NCBI GenBank assembly: GCA_964468435.1 | Contig: CAYXVE010000079.1 | Span: 1 to 19,223, forward strand | Length of the DNA stretch: 19,223 nt | From: JBCCTX01 sp964468435 | Lineage (GTDB): Bacteria; Bacteroidota; Bacteroidia; J057 | Direction of reading: 5' to 3' | Part shown: positions 13,651 to 19,223 of the stretch, in pieces | How positions within the stretch are numbered: the first letter of the stretch is position 1 | Layout: every line of letters begins with the position of its first letter | The notes under the pieces: model-generated | What the model was told of the DNA's origin: nothing | The model's database searches: none | The model's input: only the letters and a program-made list of their open reading frames with translations | Program-made: the position numbers and the translations under genes

Positions 13651-15960
13651 TTAGAATTGCAGACGGTAGAGTATATCTGGGAAAAATCCGATCTGATTGA
13701 TCTCAACGATTTCATCCCGGGATTCGCTGTATCGTCTTAAAAAAATATTATCCCGGTTGGTAACATTCTGGAAGTCAATATAAAACTGATGGGAAATTTT
13801 CTTTTTAGCGCTGTTGAGCCTAAAGCCAAATTTGGTATCAAGCCTTAAGTAGGGATCGTTTTGCAGGCTAAAGGCATTTTCTTCGTCAAATACCTCTCTG
13901 CCCAGATTGGCTCGGGTAGCTTCCAGGTCTATTGGTGTGTAGAAATTCCCTCCTGCTGTCGTAAATCGCATGTCAAAGGTCAACGCATTGCGTTCGTCTT
14001 TGCCTACTTTCCATTCTTTACCAGTTAGAAAATTGAAGATATACTCATTGTTGAAAGCCGTATTTCTCTCTATGCCGTCGCTTCCTTCATACTGGGACTC
14101 GTACAGGGTCGTCGTCAGCAGTCCATAATATCCGTTGCTGAAAAATTTCTCCAAAGTTAGCTCTACCCCGTAGTTGGTTCCCGTACCTTCATTGACCAAA
14201 GAGCCCCTTTCCCGGAATACAAAGTCGCTTCCTTCATTCAATACGGAGTAACTACTCGGCGTAACCTCCACCGGAGCCCGACTGATATCCTGATAGTATG
14301 CTTCCAGTTTCAACCGCCAGTTTCCCTTGGGCCGGAAATCGTACCCTACAACATAGTGATTGCTACGGGTAAAATCCAGCTCTTCATTGGTGTTTTGGAA
14401 TATGCCGGGTTCTACTTCTTCTGAAAAGAAGTAAATGGGAAGTGGTTGAATCTGATTGTGCAATCCATAGGCCAGCGACAAAGTATGCCCGGGAAGAAAA
14501 TCCCAGTTGATAGCTAATCTGGGTTCCATCACAGCATTATCATTGAGATCCAGCAATTGACCATGCAACCCAGCATTGAGGGTAAGGGTTGGACTGATCT
14601 TGTATTGCCCCTGGACATAAGCCTGCCATAATCCCATATTGCCGTCAAAGTCTTGTACTGTAATCCAATCTGGGAATCCGTCCCCATCGTCATCCGGGCG
14701 ATTGTCCCGGTCGCGCGTGAAGATATCCAGGTCAAAAAACTCTGCCAGGACACCTGTTCTAAGGGTAAACCGGGCGCTGAACTTTTTATTCAAATAAGAA
14801 GAAACACTAATGCGTTGTGTACGATTCTCAGACTCAGTTGCGCTAAATTTTCTCCCATTGTCCTGATAATTATCCTGATTAAATTCATTGCGCTCTATCG
14901 AAGAAGCAACAATGGTCTTGACATAGGCATTTTTACCCAGGATAATGTTGTGCTTCAAACCGATCACGCCAAACTGCGATCTGGGAAATGCATCTACATT
15001 GGGATCGGCAAAGAGGTCATCTTCTTCGATTTCATCTCCCAGGAAGTCTATGCTACTGATCCCTCCAATTCCGAAGAGTGAAAAACGACCAGCCTTCCCG
15101 TATCCTACATCTACATTGAAGGATATATCTTGGTAGTTGGGGACCGCCTCCGTACCGATAGGAATTCCGAGCGCATTGCCAATTCCGACAAAGGAGTAGC
15201 GATAGCTGGCGACAAACGAGCCGCGATTATCCCGATTAAGGGGGCCTTCTGCCATGAACTCTGCACCACTGAAAGCACCTAGCTGGGCGGTAAATTCGTA
15301 CTCATCCGGGTTACCCGTTCTGAAGCCCAGGTCAAATACCCCTCCCAGGGCATTGCCATACTCTGCCGGAAAGGCTCCCGTAAGAAAATCCGAATTCTTG
15401 AGCAAGTTGGTGTTCAGTGCGCTTACAGGTCCTCCGGTCGTACCCAGTGTAGCAAAGTGGTTGGGATTGGGAATGGGGATTCCCTCCAGACGCCACAATA
15501 CCGCCGTGGGCGAGTTGCCCCGTATGACAATGTCGTTTCTCGAATCATCCGGTGTACTTACTCCAGCAAAATTACTGGCCATGCGTGCTACATCTGTCCT
15601 GGCACCTGCATAGCGGGTTACTTCTTCCAGGCTGAAGGTACGTGCACTGACAGTAGCCAGTTCATTTTGAGCTTTGTCCTTACTGGTCCTGCCTGTAATG
15701 ACAACCTCAGCCGCCTGTACGATAGACTCTTCCAGAGCGATGTCCAGTTGCACCGCCTTTCCGGCTGTTACCAGGACATTGGGAATGGTAAGGGGTTCAT
15801 AGCCCAGATAGGAAACCGTAATTACCTGGCGACCAATGGGAACATTTTGCAAGGTAAACTGACCCCGGTCATCAGAATAAGCCCCAATTACTGGGTCGAC
15901 ATTTAATACCCGGATCGTAGCACCTTCCAGGGGCGTCTCAGCCTGCTTATCAATTACCAC
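13651..15960 (-). CDS. TonB-dependent receptor, N-terminus lost in assembly gap
   Basis: 769-770 residues of an outer-membrane active-transport receptor are visible. A carboxypeptidase-regulatory-like (Ig-type) domain covers visible residues 1-85 (DDRGQFTLQNVPIGRQVITVSYLGY region), followed by the plug at about 100-215 (ARMASNFAGVSTPDDSRNDI and RGNSPTAVLWRLEGIPIPNP). A 22-strand-type barrel runs from about 220 to the terminal YRLQF with its C-terminal Phe. The signal peptide and true start lie in the N gap; the apparent GTG at 15960 is an internal Val codon. The plug type is not the SusC type and no SusD-like gene follows, so uptake of a siderophore, metal or small molecule is likelier than glycan import, but the ligand cannot be read from sequence. 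By eye this gene is more GC-rich than the left part of the window. The two-component operon lies downstream, beyond a terminator. Confidence 0.92.
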   Translation of the reverse strand: MVIDKQAETPLEGATIRVLNVDPVIGAYSDDRGQFTLQNVPIGRQVITVSYLGYEPLTIPNVLVTAGKAVQLDIALEESIVQAAEVVITGRTSKDKAQNELATVSARTFSLEEVTRYAGARTDVARMASNFAGVSTPDDSRNDIVIRGNSPTAVLWRLEGIPIPNPNHFATLGTTGGPVSALNTNLLKNSDFLTGAFPAEYGNALGGVFDLGFRTGNPDEYEFTAQLGAFSGAEFMAEGPLNRDNRGSFVASYRYSFVGIGNALGIPIGTEAVPNYQDISFNVDVGYGKAGRFSLFGIGGISSIDFLGDEIEEDDLFADPNVDAFPRSQFGVIGLKHNIILGKNAYVKTIVASSIERNEFNQDNYQDNGRKFSATESENRTQRISVSSYLNKKFSARFTLRTGVLAEFFDLDIFTRDRDNRPDDDGDGFPDWITVQDFDGNMGLWQAYVQGQYKISPTLTLNAGLHGQLLDLNDNAVMEPRLAINWDFLPGHTLSLAYGLHNQIQPLPIYFFSEEVEPGIFQNTNEELDFTRSNHYVVGYDFRPKGNWRLKLEAYYQDISRAPVEVTPSSYSVLNEGSDFVFRERGSLVNEGTGTNYGVELTLEKFFSNGYYGLLTTTLYESQYEGSDGIERNTAFNNEYIFNFLTGKEWKVGKDERNALTFDMRFTTAGGNFYTPIDLEATRANLGREVFDEENAFSLQNDPYLRLDTKFGFRLNSAKKKISHQFYIDFQNVTNRDNIFLRRYSESRDEIVEINQIGFFPDILYRLQF

Positions 15961-16060
15961 NNNNNNNNNNNNNNNNNNNNNNNNNNNNNNNNNNNNNNNN
16001 NNNNNNNNNNNNNNNNNNNNNNNNNNNNNNNNNNNNNNNNNNNNNNNNNNNNNNNNNNNN
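15961..16060. other. Assembly gap of 100 N
   Basis: Exactly 100 ambiguous bases, a conventional placeholder for a scaffold gap of unknown size. It removes the start, signal peptide and promoter of the TonB receptor gene and the upstream region of the aminotransferase gene. The adjacency of the two sides is an assembly inference, and other genes might be missing between them. Confidence 0.99.
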
Positions 16061-16064
16061 ACCT

Positions 16065-17180
16065 ATGGCTTATCAAAAGGAACTCAATACCAGCCAGAGA
16101 ATACTCATGGGACCTGGTCCCAGTGATGTGCATCCCCGTGTGCTTAAGGCAATGTCAACGCCACTCATCGGTCATCTCGATCCCGAGTTTGTAGAGATCA
16201 TGGACGATATCAAGGAAATGGTTAAGCACACTTTTCAGACTCATAATGATCTGACTTTTGTCGTATCAGCACCTGGAAGTGCAGGGATGGAAACCTGTCT
16301 GGTGAATCTCCTCGAACCTGGTGATGAAGCAGTCATCTGTATTCATGGCGTTTTTGGCAACCGAATGGCAGATATTGCAGAACGCTGTGGGGCCAGAGTC
16401 GTCAAAGTAGAATCTCCCTGGGGAGAGCATATCCGCCCTGAGCAAGTGAAAGAGGCACTGGAAGGTTCCCATCCCAAATTGGTAGCCATCGTTCATGCAG
16501 AAACTTCTACCGGTGTTCTACAACCGCTGAAAGAAATAAGTCAGATGGTTCACGATGCAGGTGCTTTGTTTGTGGTAGATACTGTAACTTCCTATTGTGG
16601 AACCGAAGTGAAGGTAGATGAATGGGGCATAGATGCCATCTATACAGGTACTCAAAAGTGTCTGAGTGCTCCTCCGGGTTTATCACCAGTGTCATTTAGC
16701 CCCCGTGCTGTCGAAGCACTTGAAAGCCGTAAGACCAAGGTTCAGAGCTGGTTTCTCGATCTCAATCTGGTGAAAAATTATTGGGCAGGTTCCAAACGCA
16801 CTTATCATCACACTGCTCCTGTTTCCAGTATGTTTGCGCTAAGAGAAGCATACCGGATTGTACTGGAAGAGGGATTGGAAAACCGATTTGCACGTCATCG
16901 CCACGTACACCATGTACTTAAAGATGGATTGGAGGAAATGGGATTTCAGTTTTTAGTACAACTGGATTATCGTCTCCCCATGTTGAACGCAGTTATCGTC
17001 CCCGAAGGACTAGATGAAGCCATGGTCAGAAAAAGGTTGCTAGAAGATTACAATATCGAGGTTGGAAGTGGTTTGGGTAAATTTGCCGGAAAGATTTGGC
17101 GGATTGGCCTGATGGGAGAAAGCGCTGATGTCAATCACGTACATGTATTACTATCAGCCCTAAAAGCTATCATGGACTAA
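16065..17180 (+). CDS. Class V PLP aminotransferase, alanine/serine-glyoxylate type
   Basis: This cytosolic PLP enzyme of 371 residues is predicted to transfer an amino group from alanine or serine to glyoxylate, giving glycine and pyruvate or hydroxypyruvate. The N-terminal MGPGPSDVHPRVLKAM (15-30) with PLIGHLDPEF is typical of the AGXT/SGAT group. Other landmarks are SAPGSAGMETCL at 68-79 for phosphate binding, HAETSTG at 144-150, the cofactor-ring Asp172 in VVDTVTS, the Schiff-base Lys198 in GTQKCLSAPPG, and GKIWRIGLMG near 344-353. The length is normal. The ATG at 16065 lies four bases after the assembly gap; it fits the family start, but an upstream alternative cannot be excluded. The dehydrogenase gene follows after 28 bases with no terminator, so the two are probably one operon. 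The exact amino donor is inference. Confidence 0.9.
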   Translation: MAYQKELNTSQRILMGPGPSDVHPRVLKAMSTPLIGHLDPEFVEIMDDIKEMVKHTFQTHNDLTFVVSAPGSAGMETCLVNLLEPGDEAVICIHGVFGNRMADIAERCGARVVKVESPWGEHIRPEQVKEALEGSHPKLVAIVHAETSTGVLQPLKEISQMVHDAGALFVVDTVTSYCGTEVKVDEWGIDAIYTGTQKCLSAPPGLSPVSFSPRAVEALESRKTKVQSWFLDLNLVKNYWAGSKRTYHHTAPVSSMFALREAYRIVLEEGLENRFARHRHVHHVLKDGLEEMGFQFLVQLDYRLPMLNAVIVPEGLDEAMVRKRLLEDYNIEVGSGLGKFAGKIWRIGLMGESADVNHVHVLLSALKAIMD

Positions 17181-17208
17181 TTTTTTACTATTACTACTAC
17201 GAAAAGCA

Positions 17209-19223
17209 ATGACTCATATACAAACGAAGTTAAGCTCTCCACAGATCGCGGGTTTTAGGGGAGATATCCTGAGCGATGAGGTATCGCTAGGCATGTATTC
17301 CACAGATGCGAGTGTATATCAGATCAAACCTCGGATGGTTGTATTGCCACGCGATGAAGAAGATGTGCTGCTGGCCCTGGCTCATGCTGAAAAACACCAC
17401 ATCAATGTGTTACCCAGAGGCGGAGGTACGAGCCTGGCAGGCCAGACAATTGGAGACTCAATGATCATCGATTTCTCCAAATACATGAATCAACTCCTGG
17501 AGCTGAATACGTACGAAGAATGGGCAATTGTGCAGCCTGGATTAGTCAGAGACGAGCTCAATGAGATGCTGAAGCCTCATGGACTGCATTTTGCACCTGA
17601 TCCGGCTACCTCTAGCCGGGCCAATATTGGTGGGATGATCGGCAATAACTCCTCAGGAACCAAGAGCATCTTGTACGGAAAAACGGTAGATCACGTACGG
17701 GAACTGAAAGTAGCGCTGGCTGACGGAACGGTATTATATGTCAATGAGCAGACACCCGGATCCTATGCAGCGATTGCTGCTCAGGATACTCGTGAGGGCG
17801 AGATATATCGGAAATTTCAGCAACTGATCCATACACACCGGGAAGAAATCATCAGGAAGTTCCCAAAGGTCATGCGCCGCGTGGGAGGCTATAATCTGGA
17901 TGAATTTGTTCATACAGACCAATGGAATCTCAGCAAGTTACTGACAGGAAGTGAAGGGACCTTGTGTGTGACTCTGGAAGCCAAAATTAATCTGGTTCCT
18001 CTTCCCCGGTACAAGTCTGTATGCGTGGTTCACTATCACGAAGTGATGGAAGCTATACGTTCAGTCAATGAGATACTTCCATTTCATCCTGCTGCGATCG
18101 AGATTTTGGATCATACCGTAGTGAATCTGAGCCGCAAAAACCTGACTACCCAGCGGCATAGCCGCTTTATAGAAGGAGATCCGGCTGCCATACTTATGGT
18201 GGAATTTTATGGTGATACGGAAGAAGAGGTCATAGAAAGGCCCCGGCAAATGATTCGTCATCTACAGGATATTGACATGGGCTATGCCTATCCTTTATTT
18301 CCAGAGGGGTCTTCTTATGAGGATGTATGGACCATACGAAAAAAGGGGTTGGGACTTATGCTGGGAATCAAAGGTAACAAGAAGCCCCTGGCTTTTATCG
18401 AAGATGCAGGAATACCGACGGAGGTATTGCCTGAATACATCGAAAAAGCACTGGAAGTTTGTAAAAAACATAAGACAGAAGTAGCCATGTATGCCCATGC
18501 TAGTGTGGGAGTGATACATTTGAGGCCTATTCTGGACTTGCGCCAGGAAGAAGATATCCATCGTTTCAAAGCTATTGCAGAAGAAGTATTTGACTTAGTA
18601 AAACATTATGGGGGTTCCTGGAGTGGAGAACACGGAGACGGAATGGTAAGAAGTTATTTCAATGAAGCGTTTTTTGGCCCTGAAGTCTATGGGGCATTAA
18701 AGGCAGTGAAAGAACTCTTCGACCCACAATATCGAATGAACCCAGGGAAAATCGTAGATGCTCTGCCGATAGATCAGCACCTTCGCTATGGTGCAGCCTA
18801 CCAGGATCAATCTCTCAAAACGGTGTACCAATACCGTGAAGAAAATAGTTTTGCTGATGCAGTACACATGTGTACTGGAGTAGGGGAGTGCAGGAAAATG
18901 CTGGGAGGTACAATGTGTCCCAGTTTCAAGGTAACCCGTGATGAAGAGCATTCAACACGAGGCAGGGCTAATGCACTCAGATTGGCTATGTCTGGTCAGT
19001 TGGGGGATGAGGGGATGGCAAGCGAGCGTCTAAAAGAGGTCCTGGAGCTCTGTATATCATGCAAAGCTTGTAAATCCGAATGTCCCAGCAACGTGGATAT
19101 GGCTAAACTCAAAAGTGAAGTTCAGCAAATGTACTACGACCGTCATGGGATCACACTGAGAGACCGGATGATTAAGGATGCACCTAAAGCAGCTGCGAGA
19201 TTTGCTGGTGGATTGGCAAAAAC
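17209..19223 (+). CDS. FAD-linked oxidase with Fe-S domain (GlcD/D-2-hydroxyacid dehydrogenase type), 3' end outside window
   Basis: The frame runs from ATG 17209 to the window edge without a stop, giving 671 visible residues. It combines a PCMH-type FAD-binding domain (RGGGTSLAGQ at 70-79, GNNSSGTKS at 145-153) with an FAD-oxidase C-terminal domain containing GEHGDG (473-478). An Fe-S region then follows, with CTGVGEC (Cys555, Cys561) then MCPS (Cys570) and the ferredoxin-like CISCKACKSECP (Cys615, 618, 621, 625). This architecture fits large fused flavin/Fe-S dehydrogenases such as the YdiJ/D-2-hydroxyglutarate, D-lactate or glycolate types, which oxidise 2-hydroxyacids and pass electrons to the respiratory chain. 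CCG (heterodisulfide reductase-like) domains would be expected in the missing part. Its neighbour, the glyoxylate-type aminotransferase, suggests a glycolate or related substrate, but sequence alone does not settle this. Confidence 0.9.
   Translation, partial: MTHIQTKLSSPQIAGFRGDILSDEVSLGMYSTDASVYQIKPRMVVLPRDEEDVLLALAHAEKHHINVLPRGGGTSLAGQTIGDSMIIDFSKYMNQLLELNTYEEWAIVQPGLVRDELNEMLKPHGLHFAPDPATSSRANIGGMIGNNSSGTKSILYGKTVDHVRELKVALADGTVLYVNEQTPGSYAAIAAQDTREGEIYRKFQQLIHTHREEIIRKFPKVMRRVGGYNLDEFVHTDQWNLSKLLTGSEGTLCVTLEAKINLVPLPRYKSVCVVHYHEVMEAIRSVNEILPFHPAAIEILDHTVVNLSRKNLTTQRHSRFIEGDPAAILMVEFYGDTEEEVIERPRQMIRHLQDIDMGYAYPLFPEGSSYEDVWTIRKKGLGLMLGIKGNKKPLAFIEDAGIPTEVLPEYIEKALEVCKKHKTEVAMYAHASVGVIHLRPILDLRQEEDIHRFKAIAEEVFDLVKHYGGSWSGEHGDGMVRSYFNEAFFGPEVYGALKAVKELFDPQYRMNPGKIVDALPIDQHLRYGAAYQDQSLKTVYQYREENSFADAVHMCTGVGECRKMLGGTMCPSFKVTRDEEHSTRGRANALRLAMSGQLGDEGMASERLKEVLELCISCKACKSECPSNVDMAKLKSEVQQMYYDRHGITLRDRMIKDAPKAAARFAGGLAK

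Noticed and set aside
14653..15906. Several plus-strand open frames up to 149 residues antisense to the TonB receptor gene
   Set aside because: They are explained by the codon bias of the receptor gene on the other strand; their products are low in recognisable domain features.
15958..15960. Apparent GTG start of the TonB receptor gene
   Set aside because: It falls at the edge of the gap inside the carboxypeptidase-regulatory-like domain and leaves no signal peptide, so it is an internal Val codon.
1..19223. CRISPR array, tRNA, rRNA, transposase or prophage genes
   Set aside because: I looked on both strands and saw no regularly spaced identical repeats, no cloverleaf or rRNA-like segment, and no protein of mobile-element type.

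Overview
The window looks like chromosomal DNA of a member of the Bacteroidota, probably a Saprospiria- or Cytophagia-like marine or environmental lineage. The phylum call rests on several family-level clues. There is a DUF3822 gene directly upstream of rsmD, a DUF6787-type small membrane protein, a LytTR response regulator paired with a LytS-type four-helix-membrane kinase, and a TonB receptor carrying an N-terminal carboxypeptidase-regulatory-like domain. A stand-alone TonB plug lipoprotein and a membrane-bound MutS-like ATPase add to this, and Shine-Dalgarno sequences are generally absent. The assignment below phylum level is inference.

Left part (1-5198): a minus-strand group comprises a truncated lipoprotein, a short divergent PiT-type transporter, RidA, a DUF6787-like protein and a small outer-membrane protein. 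Divergent from it are DUF3822 and rsmD (+). rsmD converges on a 129-residue protein that I predict to be beta-grasp-like. Two intergenic stretches longer than 300 bases (600-956 and 5199-5633) hold short repeated motifs and inverted repeats but no convincing gene.

Middle part (5634-11746): an exported phosphodiester glycosidase (-) is divergent from an exported DRGH-motif nuclease (+) with a C-terminal OB-like domain. The nuclease converges on a membrane-anchored serine hydrolase of the beta-lactamase/PBP4* type. That gene is divergent from a MutS-like membrane ATPase, and the 86-base spacer between them contains a perfect 9-base inverted repeat that looks like an operator. A stand-alone plug-domain lipoprotein follows.

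Right part (11762-19223): a two-component operon (kinase then LytTR regulator, minus strand) lies downstream of a TonB-dependent receptor and is separated from it by a good intrinsic terminator. The receptor's N-terminus is lost in a 100-N assembly gap (15961-16060). Beyond the gap are a class V aminotransferase (alanine/serine-glyoxylate type) and a large FAD/Fe-S dehydrogenase running off the window. Those two genes plausibly form an operon that oxidises a 2-hydroxyacid and transaminates the product.

Most of the window is ordinary Bacteroidota housekeeping and envelope biology. I found no CRISPR array, prophage, transposase, RNA gene or clear new defence or conjugation system. The items most worth a second look are the beta-grasp-like 129-residue protein with a PLVEG tail and its repeat-bearing upstream region, the stand-alone plug lipoprotein, the nuclease-OB fusion, and the divergent operator at 9373-9404.
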